This document shows, one piece after another, positions 55,947-64,000 of a DNA stretch of 64,000 bases (positions are counted from its first letter, which is position 1; every line of letters begins with the position of its first letter). The stretch comes from Streptomyces sp. NBC_01431 (GTDB lineage: Bacteria; Actinomycetota; Actinomycetes; Streptomycetales; Streptomycetaceae). Below the pieces are notes generated by a model that saw only the letters and a program-made list of their open reading frames with translations, did no database searches and was not told the origin of the DNA. The stretch lies in NCBI RefSeq assembly GCF_036231355.1, contig NZ_CP109496.1, positions 4,836,001 through 4,900,000 on the forward strand. Reading direction: 5' to 3'. The position numbers and the translations under genes were made by a program.

Positions 55947-56906
55947 GTGAATGCTGCTCAAGAGCCCGGCCGAATCGTTCTGCTCACCGCGAGCCACCGG
56001 GTCGCCCCCGGCCTCCTGTCCTGGCCCGCGTGGCAGACCCTGCGCGCCGCCGACCTCGTGCTGTGCCCCGACGCCGGGCATCCGCAGCTGCCGTATCTGC
56101 GCGAGGCCGGCGTGCCGGTGGAGATCTCGGCGCCGGACGCGCGGGAACTGGTCGAGGCCTGCCTGGGCGGTCGCACCGTCGTCGTGCTGCCCTCCGGCGA
56201 GGGCGACAGCCGCCTGACGGACGGCCTCGCCCGCCTCGCCGGCTCCGGCCGGGTGCAGATGCCGGATCTGGAACTGCTGCCCGGCTCCTACGACCTGCCG
56301 GGCGCCCGCCTCCTCGACCTCGTCCAGGTCATGGACCGCATCCGGCGCGAGTGCCCCTGGTCCTCGCAGCAGACCCACAAGGGTCTCGCCAAGTACGCCC
56401 TTGAAGAGGCGTACGAACTGGTCGAGGCGGTGGAGGAGGGCGACCGCGACGAGCTGCGCGAGGAGCTCGGCGACGTGCTGCTCCAGGTCGTCTTCCACGC
56501 CAGGATCGCCGAGGAGGACGCGCAGGCGCCGTTCTCCGTCGACGACGTGGCGGGCGGCATCGTCGAGAAGCTGGTCCACCGGCATCCCCACGTCTTCGGC
56601 GACGAGAGTGCCCAGACACCCGAGGAGGTCAAGGAGCACTGGCTGCGGATGAAGGCGGTCGAGAAGCAGCGCGCCTCGGTGACCGACGGCGTCCCCCTCG
56701 GCCAGCCCGCCCTGGCCCTGGCCGCGAAGCTGTCCGCCCGCACCAGGACCGCGGGGCTCGCGGTTCCGCTGCCGTCCGGGGAGGGCGTGGGCTACCGGCT
56801 GCTGGCGCTGGCGACCGAGGCGGAGGCCGCGGGGGTCGACCCGGAGGCGGCGTTGCGCGCCGCGGCGCGGTCGTACCGGGAGGCGATCCGGGCGGCGGAG
56901 GCGTAG
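55947..56906 (+). CDS. mazG: nucleoside triphosphate pyrophosphohydrolase MazG
   Basis: 319 residues. Residues 118-240 form a MazG domain with CPWSSQQTHKGLAKYALEEAYELVEA and EELGDVLLQVVFHARIAEE, the EExxE/ExxD Mg2+ ligands; it hydrolyses non-canonical NTPs to NMP and pyrophosphate. Residues 1-110 (IVLLTASHRVAPGLLSWPAWQTLRAADLVLC) look like a degenerate tetrapyrrole-methylase-type domain without a clear SAM-binding motif. It starts at GTG, in an operon with the SurA-like gene. Confidence 0.9.
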   Translation: MNAAQEPGRIVLLTASHRVAPGLLSWPAWQTLRAADLVLCPDAGHPQLPYLREAGVPVEISAPDARELVEACLGGRTVVVLPSGEGDSRLTDGLARLAGSGRVQMPDLELLPGSYDLPGARLLDLVQVMDRIRRECPWSSQQTHKGLAKYALEEAYELVEAVEEGDRDELREELGDVLLQVVFHARIAEEDAQAPFSVDDVAGGIVEKLVHRHPHVFGDESAQTPEEVKEHWLRMKAVEKQRASVTDGVPLGQPALALAAKLSARTRTAGLAVPLPSGEGVGYRLLALATEAEAAGVDPEAALRAAARSYREAIRAAEA

Positions 56907-56978
56907 GCCCCGCCCCCCCCGTCGGCCCGCGGCCCCCTGTCGGCCCGCGGTCGGCGTACGCCACATTCGGCGGAGCGC

Positions 56979-57368
56979 TCAGCCTTCGGTCCGCTTCTCC
57001 AGGTGGCTGCCGCGGGGCAGGGTGATGACCAGGAGGTCGCCGGGGGCGTCGAGTGCGATGCGGTGCCAGCGTCCGCGCGGCACGATGACCGCCGTCCCGG
57101 CCGCGACCTTGACCTCCTCCTCTTCCTCTCCCTCTGCTTCCGGCCGGAAGCAGAGGCGTATCGCGCCGGTGAGGCAGGCGACGACCTCGTCGGCCGAGGG
57201 GTGGACCTCCCAGTGATCGGCGTGGACGTCGGCGCCCGTCTCGACGTGGAACGCCATCACCTGCCAGCCCTCGCCCGACGGGTCGAACTTCCGCGGCTCG
57301 GCGTTCGCCCGGCCGTCCTGGTGGAGGTGGATGAAGGAGCCGAAGAGGTCGATCGGCATGACGGTCAT
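56979..57368 (-). CDS. cupin-domain protein
   Basis: 129 residues, a single small beta-barrel. FHVETGADVHADHWEVHPSADEVVACLTG and GTAVIVPRGRWHRIAL match the two cupin motifs with metal-binding His/Glu residues. It lies downstream of an esterase gene (72-base gap) and opposite a PucR-type regulator. Substrate is unknown. Confidence 0.85.
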   Translation of the reverse strand: MTVMPIDLFGSFIHLHQDGRANAEPRKFDPSGEGWQVMAFHVETGADVHADHWEVHPSADEVVACLTGAIRLCFRPEAEGEEEEEVKVAAGTAVIVPRGRWHRIALDAPGDLLVITLPRGSHLEKRTEG

Positions 57369-57440
57369 GGCTGGTTGTCCTTTCCGGGGTGGACGATCAT
57401 CGGCGGGCCGGGAGCGCGGTGCGGCCGGGCCGCGGCCACC

Positions 57441-58337
57441 TCACTCGGCCAGGGCACGGCTCAGGGCGTCGGTGAGTTCGGCGATCTGCCGCTGGGAGAC
57501 GGCGGCGGACAGGATGGCCTGCGACCCGTGGAAGGTGCCGGGCCACTGGTGCAGTTCGACCGGTACTCCCGCTTGGAGCAGGCGTAGCGCGTAGTCGATG
57601 CCTTCGTCGCGGTTCGGGCAGAACTCCGCGGTGGCGATGTAGGCGGGCGGCAGGCCGGACAGGTCGGTGGCGCGGGCCGCCGCGGCGTACGGCGAGGCGG
57701 GCGTGGCGCCCAGATAGTGCCGCCAGCTTGAGGTGACCTTGCCGCGGGTCAGCCAGGGCGTGTCCGTGAAGTTCCGCCCCGACCACGTCTCCTGCCGGTC
57801 GTCGAGCTGGGGCTGGTTGAGCAGCTGGAAGTGGATCGGCGGGCCCTGCTCGGCGCGCGTGCGCAACGCGACCGCGGCCGCGAGCCCGGCCCCGGCGCTG
57901 TGGCCCCCGACGGCGATCCGCTCCGGGTCGACGCCGAACTCGGCCGCGTGCCCGGCCGTCCAGGCCAGTGCCGCGCAGGCGTCGTCCAGGGCGGCCGGGA
58001 ACCGGTTCTCGGGCGCGCGGCGGTAGCCCACCGAGACGAGCACCGCACCCGACCTTTCGGCGATCCGGGCGGCCCACGGATGCTCGGTGTCCAGGTCGCC
58101 CATCACATAGCCGCCGCCGTGCAGCCAGACGATGGCGCCCCGCGCCCGGTGCGGGCGGTAGACGCGCACCGCCACGTCCGGATCGCCCGCCACCGTGCGG
58201 TCCTCGATGTCCAGGCCCGTGGTGTCCGGGGCGGGCGCCGCCATGGCGAGCTCGGCGAGGCCCTGGCGCGCGGATACGGGGTCGGACAGGTCCGCCTTGG
58301 GGAACAGCGGGATGAATGCTTCCAGTTCGGGGTCCAT
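57441..58337 (-). CDS. alpha/beta-hydrolase esterase (HSL family)
   Basis: 298 residues. Oxyanion-hole motif HGGGYVMG (about 78-85), nucleophile elbow GHSAGAG (about 150), Asp in the AEFCPNRDEG region and His in TFHGS complete the hormone-sensitive-lipase triad. It acts on short-chain esters or carbamates; the natural substrate is unknown. The ATG at 58337 (MDPELEA) is preferred, with GAGG upstream. Confidence 0.92.
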   Translation of the reverse strand: MDPELEAFIPLFPKADLSDPVSARQGLAELAMAAPAPDTTGLDIEDRTVAGDPDVAVRVYRPHRARGAIVWLHGGGYVMGDLDTEHPWAARIAERSGAVLVSVGYRRAPENRFPAALDDACAALAWTAGHAAEFGVDPERIAVGGHSAGAGLAAAVALRTRAEQGPPIHFQLLNQPQLDDRQETWSGRNFTDTPWLTRGKVTSSWRHYLGATPASPYAAAARATDLSGLPPAYIATAEFCPNRDEGIDYALRLLQAGVPVELHQWPGTFHGSQAILSAAVSQRQIAELTDALSRALAE

Positions 58338-58434
58338 GCAGACCATCCTCACGGCCGCCGCCGCCCCGGGTCATCCGCCATCCGTCGGCCATCGGGCCCC
58401 GATCGCGCGCCGATCGGCGCCTATCCTCGGGGGC

Positions 58435-59469
58435 ATGGAGGCACTCGTCATGCGGCTGTCGCACCTGGACGCACAGGCCGAAGGCGCGTTACGCGTCGTC
58501 ATGTTCTACGACACGCTGATGCGCCGCCGGGTGGACCTTCCGGCGCTCGCGCGGGCCTCGGCGGCGCTGGCCGACTGCGTGGCCGGGATCCGGCTCCACG
58601 ACCCGGGCCGGGCGATCCGCATGTCGCCCGAGGGCAGGGAGGCGACCGAGGAGTCGTCGCCCCCCTCCACCCGGGTGCCGGTCACGCTCGACGACGAGGA
58701 GATCGGCACGGTGTGGCTGGAGCGCCCCGGCCCGGCCGGGCGGCTGGACGAACTGCTCCTCGAACGGCTGGCCATCGCCACCGCCGCGGTCGTCGAGCGG
58801 TACGGGCCGACCCGCACCACCATGGCCGACCCCGCCCTGGTCGAGCTGGTGATCAGCGCCGACAGTGACGAGGCGGCCAGAGCGAGGGCGCTGCGGCTGC
58901 TGGGCTTCGCCGCCGGCGAGCCGGTGCGTGTCGTCGCCGTACGCTCCCGGCTTCCGCTCGACCGGCTCGCCCTCCTGCTGTGCCCGGCGCGCCCGGTGAA
59001 GGCGGCGCCGCTCGCCGAGGTGGGCGTCGTCCTGGCCGCCACGGTGGATCCGGCCCGGTTTCCGGCGGACGTACGCGCGGGGATCGGCGCCGCCGACAGC
59101 CCCGACCGGTCCTGGCGCGAGGCCCGTACCGCGCTCCGCTTCACCACCCCGCGCCGGCCCGTCGTCCACTACGAGGGCCTGGGGGCGCTGGCGCTGCTCG
59201 CGCAGGTGCCCCGCCAGGCCGCGCGGGACAACGCCGACGTGGCCGCGATAGCCCGCATCGCCCACAGCGCGGACGACCTGGAGACCCTGGACACCTACTG
59301 CGCCGCCGGCTCCCTGCGCCGGGCCGCCGATCTCCTGCACCTGCATCACAGCAGCGTCGCCCGCCGACTCGAACAGATCGAGAGGACGCTGGGCATCGAA
59401 CTCACCGAGCCCACCGGCCTGTTGAGGGCCCGGCTGGCCCTCGCGGCGTGGCGGCTGCTCGACGACTGA
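58435..59469 (+). CDS. PucR/CdaR-type regulator
   Basis: 344 residues. A GAF-like or sensor N-terminal region (about 1-150) is followed by a PucR-type C-terminal HTH (about 275-340, AGSLRRAADLLHLHHSSVARRLEQIERTLGIEL). A TATCCT -10 lies 8 bases before the ATG, giving a short or absent leader. It is divergent from the esterase-cupin pair and is its most likely regulator. Confidence 0.85.
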   Translation: MEALVMRLSHLDAQAEGALRVVMFYDTLMRRRVDLPALARASAALADCVAGIRLHDPGRAIRMSPEGREATEESSPPSTRVPVTLDDEEIGTVWLERPGPAGRLDELLLERLAIATAAVVERYGPTRTTMADPALVELVISADSDEAARARALRLLGFAAGEPVRVVAVRSRLPLDRLALLLCPARPVKAAPLAEVGVVLAATVDPARFPADVRAGIGAADSPDRSWREARTALRFTTPRRPVVHYEGLGALALLAQVPRQAARDNADVAAIARIAHSADDLETLDTYCAAGSLRRAADLLHLHHSSVARRLEQIERTLGIELTEPTGLLRARLALAAWRLLDD

Positions 59470-59511
59470 GGCCCGCGAGCGGCCGGGCCCCGGGTCGGGC
59501 TCCGGGCCGGC

Positions 59512-59546
59512 GGCCCTCGTGCAAACGGGGGCCCTCGTGCAAACGG
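59512..59546 (+). repeat. 18-bp tandem repeat before the P450 gene
   Basis: GGCCCTCGTGCAAACGG occurs at 59512-59528 and 59530-59546, with a weaker third copy around 59577. It lies in the 236-bp gap before the P450, which also has TACTGT 8 bases before the ATG as a likely -10. Confidence 0.7.
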
Positions 59547-59705
59547 CGGCGCCGCCGTACGGGCTCCGGGCCGGACTCTCGTGCACACGAAGCCGCCGTA
59601 CGGGCCCCCCGCCGAGCCCAGGGCCGGGGCTCTGGCCCACCCCGCGCACACGGCGCCGCCGTCCGGGCCCGCGCCGCGAACAAGGCGGCGGATACTGTCG
59701 AGGGC

Positions 59706-60968
59706 ATGTCCGACCAGTCGCCCGCCGCGCCCGCCCCCGAACTCTTCACCTGGGAGTTCGCCACCGATCCGTACCCCGCCTACGCGTGGCTGCGCGAGCA
59801 CGCGCCGGTGCACCGCACCAAGCTGCCGAGCGGTGTCGAGGCCTGGCTGGTGACGCGGTACGGGGACGCCAAGCAGGCGCTCGCCGACCCGCGGCTCTCC
59901 AAGAACCCCGCACACCACGACGAGCCGGCCCACGCCAAGGGCAAGACGGGCATTCCGGGCGAGCGCAAGGCCGAGCTGATGACGCATCTGCTCAACATCG
60001 ACCCGCCGGACCACACCCGGCTCAGGCGCCTGGTGTCGAAGGCGTTCACCCCGCGCACGGTGGCCCAATTCGCGCCGCGCGTCCAGGAGTTGACCGACCA
60101 GCTCATCGACGCGTTCGCGGCGAACGGGGAGGCCGACCTCATCCACGACTTCGCCTTCCCGCTCCCCATCTACGCCATCTGCGATCTGCTCGGCGTACCG
60201 CGCGAGGACCAGGACGACTTCCGCGACTGGGCGGGCATGATGATCCGGCACGGCGGCGGCCCGCGCGGCGGCGTCGCCCGCTCGGTGAAGAAGATGCGCG
60301 ACTACCTCGCCGAGCTCATCCACAAGAAGCGCGAGAACCCCGGTGACGACCTCATCTCCGCGCTCATCGAGGCCAGCGACCACGGTGAGCACCTCACCGA
60401 GGGCGAGGCCGCCGCGATGGCCTTCATCCTGCTGTTCGCCGGGTTCGAGACGACCGTCAACCTCATCGGCAACGGTGTGTACGCCCTGTTGCGCAACCCC
60501 GGGCAGCGCGAGCGGCTCCAGGACTCGATCGGCGCGGGGGAGAGCGGGCTCCTGGAGACCGGCATCGAGGAACTCCTGCGCTACGACGGCCCGGTCGAGC
60601 TTGCGACGTGGCGGTTCGCCACCGAGGCGCTGAGCATCGGCGGGCAGCGCATCGCGGCCGGTGACCCGGTGCTCGTGGTGCTCGCCGCCGCCGACCGCGA
60701 CCCCGAGCGCTTCGCCGACCCGGACACCCTCGACCTCGGCCGCACGGACAACCAGCACCTCGGATACGGCCACGGGATCCACTACTGCCTCGGCGCTCCG
60801 CTCGCCCGGCTCGAAGGCCGCACCGCACTTGAGACCCTGCTGCGGCGCCTCCCTGACCTGCGGCTCGCGGCGGATCCTACCGATTTGCGCTGGCGCGGCG
60901 GACTCATCATGCGCGGACTGCGCACCCTGCCCGTGGAGTTCACACCGCCAAGCGGCGCCTCGATCTGA
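59706..60968 (+). CDS. cytochrome P450 (CYP107-like)
   Basis: 420 residues. Landmarks are the I-helix FAGFETTVNLIG, the ExxR pair EELLR (about 287), the PERF region, and the heme-Cys loop GYGHGIHYCLGAPLARLEG (Cys about 361), where Tyr replaces the usual Phe of the FxxGxxxC motif. It is soluble and needs ferredoxin/reductase partners not present here. Position next to rpf-eno fits the P450 reported in S. coelicolor as a developmentally important CYP107U1, though this is from context only. Likely leaderless. Confidence 0.9.
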   Translation: MSDQSPAAPAPELFTWEFATDPYPAYAWLREHAPVHRTKLPSGVEAWLVTRYGDAKQALADPRLSKNPAHHDEPAHAKGKTGIPGERKAELMTHLLNIDPPDHTRLRRLVSKAFTPRTVAQFAPRVQELTDQLIDAFAANGEADLIHDFAFPLPIYAICDLLGVPREDQDDFRDWAGMMIRHGGGPRGGVARSVKKMRDYLAELIHKKRENPGDDLISALIEASDHGEHLTEGEAAAMAFILLFAGFETTVNLIGNGVYALLRNPGQRERLQDSIGAGESGLLETGIEELLRYDGPVELATWRFATEALSIGGQRIAAGDPVLVVLAAADRDPERFADPDTLDLGRTDNQHLGYGHGIHYCLGAPLARLEGRTALETLLRRLPDLRLAADPTDLRWRGGLIMRGLRTLPVEFTPPSGASI

Positions 60969-61086
60969 CGAACCGTCAAGACTGTGACTTTTACGTGATC
61001 GCGGGTGCATCGACTTGTGACAGACGTTCGAGTACGGCTACGTTCACCGTTCATTCGGCTCAGCAGTCACACGGAAGGCCTCATTC

Positions 61087-62085
61087 ATGCGCTCCGGGAA
61101 TGGACGGCATCGTCGGCCCCGCCAGGCACCCGCTCTCGTCGTCGCGGCAGGGGTGACCGGCTCGGCCATCGCTCTTCCCCTGCTCGCCGCGACCGGCGCG
61201 AACGCCGCGGACGCGAGCACCTGGAACCAGGTGGCGACCTGTGAGTCCGGCGGCATGTGGAGCGCGGACTTCGGCAACGGCCTCTACGGTGGTCTCCAGT
61301 TCTCGCAGACCACCTGGGAGACGTACGGCGGTACGGACTACGCCCAGCGCGCCGACCTCGCCAGCCGGGCCCAGCAGATAGCCGTCGCCGAGAAGGTCCT
61401 CGCGGCTCAGGGCCCCAAGGCCTTCGGAAGCTGCGCCGACGGGATCACCAAGGGCGGCGCCGCGGCCGACGTCGACCCGGGCCTGCCCGCGACGCCGGAC
61501 CCGGCCGACACCCCCCTGCTGCCCACCACCCCGGCGACCAAGACGCCCGGCACCGCGCCGACTCCCACGACGCCCACCGGCTCCGCCACTCCCACGCCGG
61601 GCGGCACGCCGACGGCCGACCCCGCCAAGCCCGCGACGCCCCCCGCGTCCACCCCGGCGAGCCCCGGCAAGCACCGCGGGGCGCCCTCGCCGGAGGAGGG
61701 CTCGGGCGCGACGCCGGGCCCGACCGGCTCGACCGCCCCGACCGGTCAGCCCGCCCCGACCGGTAAGCCCGCTCCGACGGGTCAGAGCGATTCGGGCAGT
61801 TCGTCCGACAGCCGTGACGCGGGGCGCGCCTCGCGAGGTGACGGGTCCTCACGTGATGTCGGCAACACCCCGGCGGCCAACGGCGACTACACCGTCCGCC
61901 CCGGCGACAGCCTCTCGGCCATCGCCACCGCGAACAAGATCCAGGGCGGTTGGCCCGCGCTCTACCACGCCAACGAGCACCTGATCGGTACCGACCCGAA
62001 TCTCATCCTGCCTGGCCAGAGCCTGGACCTGAAGGCCGCGGCGGCGGCGGTGGCCACCCCGAACTCGGTACCGAAACAGGGGTAG
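61087..62085 (+). CDS. rpfC: resuscitation-promoting factor, LysM-containing (RpfC-like)
   Basis: 332 residues. The signal peptide ends ANA; the Rpf lysozyme-like domain (about 43-125) has CESGGMWS with the catalytic Glu, FGNGLYGGLQFSQTTW and YASR-like YAQRADLASRAQQIAVAE. A Thr/Pro-rich region of about 150 residues follows, then a LysM module (about 265-312, YTVRPGDSLSAIAT). It cleaves peptidoglycan during spore germination. A TTGTGA/TACGTT pair upstream may be its promoter; no riboswitch is seen here. The name follows the S. coelicolor gene order. Confidence 0.9.
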   Translation: MRSGNGRHRRPRQAPALVVAAGVTGSAIALPLLAATGANAADASTWNQVATCESGGMWSADFGNGLYGGLQFSQTTWETYGGTDYAQRADLASRAQQIAVAEKVLAAQGPKAFGSCADGITKGGAAADVDPGLPATPDPADTPLLPTTPATKTPGTAPTPTTPTGSATPTPGGTPTADPAKPATPPASTPASPGKHRGAPSPEEGSGATPGPTGSTAPTGQPAPTGKPAPTGQSDSGSSSDSRDAGRASRGDGSSRDVGNTPAANGDYTVRPGDSLSAIATANKIQGGWPALYHANEHLIGTDPNLILPGQSLDLKAAAAAVATPNSVPKQG

Positions 62086-62186
62086 TTCGAGGGCGTATGT
62101 CCGTTCTGTGCAAGTGAGATATGGGTCTCTTCGTCTCAACTGGCCCACCCCGCCTGCCCGGTCCGTCCGCCCCGCCCCCGACCTGC

Positions 62187-62226
62187 GGAAACGCCCCTTC
62201 CATTTCGGCGAGTAGGGGCGTTTTCT
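62187..62226 (+). terminator. terminator after rpfC
   Basis: AAACGCCCC (62189-62197) pairs with GGGGCGTTT (62215-62223), followed by TTCTCC. The 17-base loop makes it moderate. Confidence 0.55.
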
Positions 62227-62300
62227 CCCCGATGGGCGTCTTTGAACATTGGCGGGGCGTGTGTTTTCGTCGGAACCGCTCGTCACCGCGAGCCCCGTCG

Positions 62301-62497
62301 ACCGAGCACGCCGAATCCTGCCGTCGGCCGACGGGAACAGTCGACGCTTATGCGCCGTAGGCAGGAGCGGGGGACCCAAGGTAAGTGCCGGGCCCGGCAG
62401 TTGACGCTGTCGGCCGGCTTGGGGTGAAGACGGGCGCACCATCGCTCGGCCGGGCAGCTCACGCCCGAACCCGACAGCTCACCTCGCAGGCGTCGGT
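62301..62497 (+). promoter_or_regulatory. ydaO-type c-di-AMP riboswitch upstream of rpfA
   Basis: The conserved core is readable: CACGCCGAATCCTG at 62308-62321, GGCAGGAGCGGGGGACCCAA (about 62360-62379), GGGGTGAA (62421-62428), GCACC, and AGCTCACGCCCGAACCCGAC to AGCTCACC (62457-62484), closing with CAGGCGTCGGT. The terminal stem pairs ACGCC near 62308 with GGCGT near 62489. The aptamer ends exactly where GAGGAG, the ribosome site of rpfA, begins (62498). In S. coelicolor this riboswitch lowers rpfA expression when c-di-AMP is high. No coding ORF overlaps it credibly. Confidence 0.93.
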
Positions 62498-62510
62498 GAG
62501 GAGAACCTCC

Positions 62511-63209
62511 ATGCTGCTTTCCGGCAAGGGCAAGCACCGTCGCCCGTCCAAGGCCGTCCGTGTCGTCACGCTGGCCGGCGTCACCGGTGCCGCTGTCGCC
62601 GCCCCGCTGATGGCCGCGGGCAACGCCTCCGCCGCCTCCGTCTCCACCTGGGACGCGGTCGCCCAGTGCGAGTCCGGCGGCAACTGGTCCATCAACACCG
62701 GCAACGGCTACTACGGCGGCCTGCAGTTCTCGCAGTCCTCCTGGGCCGCCGCCGGCGGCACCCAGTACGCCTCGCGCGCCGACCTGGCCACCAAGGGCCA
62801 GCAGATAGCCACCGCTGAGAAGCTGCTCGCGATTCAGGGTCCGGGCGCCTGGTCCTGCGCCGGTGCCGGCAACCTGACCTCCGGCGGCAGCAAGGCCGAC
62901 GTGGACACCTCCGGTTCCTCGTCGTCCTCCAAGTCCACCAAGTCCGCTGAGACCTCGAAGCCGCAGGCCAAGCCGCAGCAGAAGTCGCAGCGCACCCAGT
63001 CCGCGCCCGAGGCCAGCCGCAGCGAGCAGCGCTCCGAGCCGGTCAAGCAGGGCAACGGCGAGTACACCGTCAAGGCCGGCGACACCCTCGGCCAGATCGC
63101 TTCCGCCAACGGCACCAAGGGTGGCTGGCAGAAGCTGTTCGAGCTGAACAAGGACATCGTCAAGGACGCCAACCTGATCTTCCCGGGCCAGAAGCTCCAC
63201 CTGAGCTGA
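62511..63209 (+). CDS. rpfA: resuscitation-promoting factor RpfA with LysM
   Basis: 232 residues. The signal peptide ends ASAA; the Rpf domain (about 44-120) has CESGGNWSINTGNGYYGGLQFSQSSW with the catalytic Glu. A Ser/Lys/Gln-rich linker follows, then a C-terminal LysM (about 180-231, YTVKAGDTLGQIASANG). The start ATG at 62511 is 7 bases after GAGGAG. Controlled by the upstream c-di-AMP riboswitch; it remodels peptidoglycan at germination and stress. It is followed by a terminator and eno. Confidence 0.95.
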   Translation: MLLSGKGKHRRPSKAVRVVTLAGVTGAAVAAPLMAAGNASAASVSTWDAVAQCESGGNWSINTGNGYYGGLQFSQSSWAAAGGTQYASRADLATKGQQIATAEKLLAIQGPGAWSCAGAGNLTSGGSKADVDTSGSSSSSKSTKSAETSKPQAKPQQKSQRTQSAPEASRSEQRSEPVKQGNGEYTVKAGDTLGQIASANGTKGGWQKLFELNKDIVKDANLIFPGQKLHLS

Positions 63210-63230
63210 GCCCGACCCGGCCCCAAGTCC

Positions 63231-63275
63231 CCCCGGCCCGGCGCGCATTCCCCCGTACGCGCCGGGCCGGGGTTT
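63231..63275 (+). terminator. terminator after rpfA
   Basis: A perfect 15-bp inverted repeat (63231-63245 and 63258-63272) followed by TTT, 21 bases after the rpfA stop. Confidence 0.8.
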
Positions 63276-63473
63276 CGCTGTTACCTGGCAGTAGCCTTGT
63301 GGCCCTTTGACCCGGAATCAGGGTCCTTGGGCCCTTTTTCGTCCCAGGAGGCGGGCACTCGGCTGGCCGGAGCCCCGGAGCCGGTTAGGCTCTTGTCGCA
63401 AGGCCGCAGCGACCCTGTGCGGCGCTGCACCCCTTGCGTCACATCTAGCGTCACATCCCAGAAGGAGATGCTC

Positions 63474-64000
63474 GTGCCGTCCATCGACGTCGTCGTAGCC
63501 CGGGAAATCCTGGACTCCCGAGGCAACCCCACGGTCGAGGTCGAGGTCGGCCTCGACGACGGCAGCACCGGCCGTGCTGCAGTTCCGTCCGGCGCCTCCA
63601 CCGGTGCCTTCGAGGCCATCGAGCTTCGCGACGGTGACCCCAACCGCTACGGCGGCAAGGGTGTCGAGAAGGCCGTCCTCGCCGTCATCGAGCAGATCGG
63701 CCCGGAGCTCGTCGGCTACGACGCCACCGAGCAGCGCCTGATCGACCAGGCCATGTTCGACCTGGACGCCACCGACAACAAGGGCTCGCTCGGCGCCAAC
63801 GCCATCCTCGGCGTCTCCCTCGCCGTCGCGCACGCCGCCTCCGAGGCCAGCGACCTGCCGCTGTTCCGCTACCTGGGCGGCCCGAACGCGCACCTGCTGC
63901 CCGTTCCGATGATGAACATCCTCAACGGTGGCTCCCACGCCGACTCCAACGTCGACATCCAGGAGTTCATGATCGCCCCGATCGGCGCGGAGTCCTTCTC
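63474..64000 (+). CDS. eno: enolase (5' part; runs off the window)
   Basis: 175 codons are visible. The glycolytic enzyme converts 2-phosphoglycerate to PEP. SIDVVVAREILDSRGNPTVEVEV is the universal N-terminus, PSGASTGAFEAIELRDGD holds the flexible loop, and the Mg2+-region GGSHADSNVDIQEFMIAP is near the window edge. The GTG at 63474 is preferred, with AAGGAG 6 bases upstream; an ATG at 63468 is too close to the Shine-Dalgarno. A TAGGCT at 63386 may be a -10. Reading frame is open to the end. Confidence 0.97.
   Translation, partial: MPSIDVVVAREILDSRGNPTVEVEVGLDDGSTGRAAVPSGASTGAFEAIELRDGDPNRYGGKGVEKAVLAVIEQIGPELVGYDATEQRLIDQAMFDLDATDNKGSLGANAILGVSLAVAHAASEASDLPLFRYLGGPNAHLLPVPMMNILNGGSHADSNVDIQEFMIAPIGAESF

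Noticed and set aside
60969..61086. A second c-di-AMP riboswitch before the rpfC-like gene
   Set aside because: The 118-base leader contains none of the conserved aptamer elements.
62385..62510. In-frame N-terminal extension of rpfA
   Set aside because: It lies in the riboswitch; the ATG at 62511 has a strong ribosome site and begins the signal peptide.

Overview
The window is a stretch of high-GC actinobacterial chromosome, almost certainly Streptomyces. The evidence is the strong GC bias at third codon positions, the frequent GTG and TTG starts, and the gene content: paired rpf-LysM cell-wall hydrolases, tamR-tam, a gal operon, and mfd/mazG/eno, ppc, pth, rplY, prs and glmU. From memory, the order resembles the eno-to-gal core region of S. 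coelicolor read backwards; no alignment was run.

Layout. 1-2.9 kb: a PQQ-propeller membrane protein and an orphan LuxR-type regulator that lacks its phospho-acceptor Asp. 2.9-8.3 kb: a sodium-solute symporter operon divergent from galT-galE-galK, with palindromic sites between them. 8.3-13.4 kb: an acetyltransferase, a second LuxR regulator, the tamR/tam divergon with a perfect 14-bp operator, and a secreted VCBS-repeat protein. 13.7-18.4 kb: a TetR-desaturase operon with a tandem operator, divergent from ppc. 18.5-25.3 kb: pth, rplY, a coupled LysR/beta-lactamase-like pair, prs, glmU and tRNA-Gln(UUG). 25.3-33.1 kb is the most accessory-looking part: an HTH protein with a LAGLIDADG-like motif, an orphan histidine kinase, a 56-bp tandem repeat, and four genes built from polymorphic-toxin and immunity domains.

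33.3-41.2 kb: a coiled-coil protein, an MFS exporter, an ABC transporter with an FtsX-type permease, and a DUF2079 protein. 41.2-46 kb: an ECF sigma factor with a partner membrane protein and its own candidate promoter, then mfd. 46.3-55 kb: a DUF1524 lipoprotein nuclease, a lipoprotein, a solitary N6-methylase-like protein with an altered catalytic motif, a Ser/Thr kinase with a membrane partner, and a YfhO protein. 55.2-64 kb: a SurA-like lipoprotein, mazG, a cupin/esterase/PucR-type unit, a P450, rpfC-like, a c-di-AMP (ydaO) riboswitch driving rpfA, and the start of eno.

The best candidate for something under-described is the 28.1-33.1 kb island. It holds a YwqJ-type deaminase with a SUKH-3 protein, a WHH-type nuclease domain fused to a SUKH domain, and a 906-residue protein combining an Imm35-like domain, a collagen-like region, a deaminase-like domain and SUKH-4. 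None of the four has a visible secretion or delivery module. No CRISPR array, IS element, integrase or rRNA was seen.
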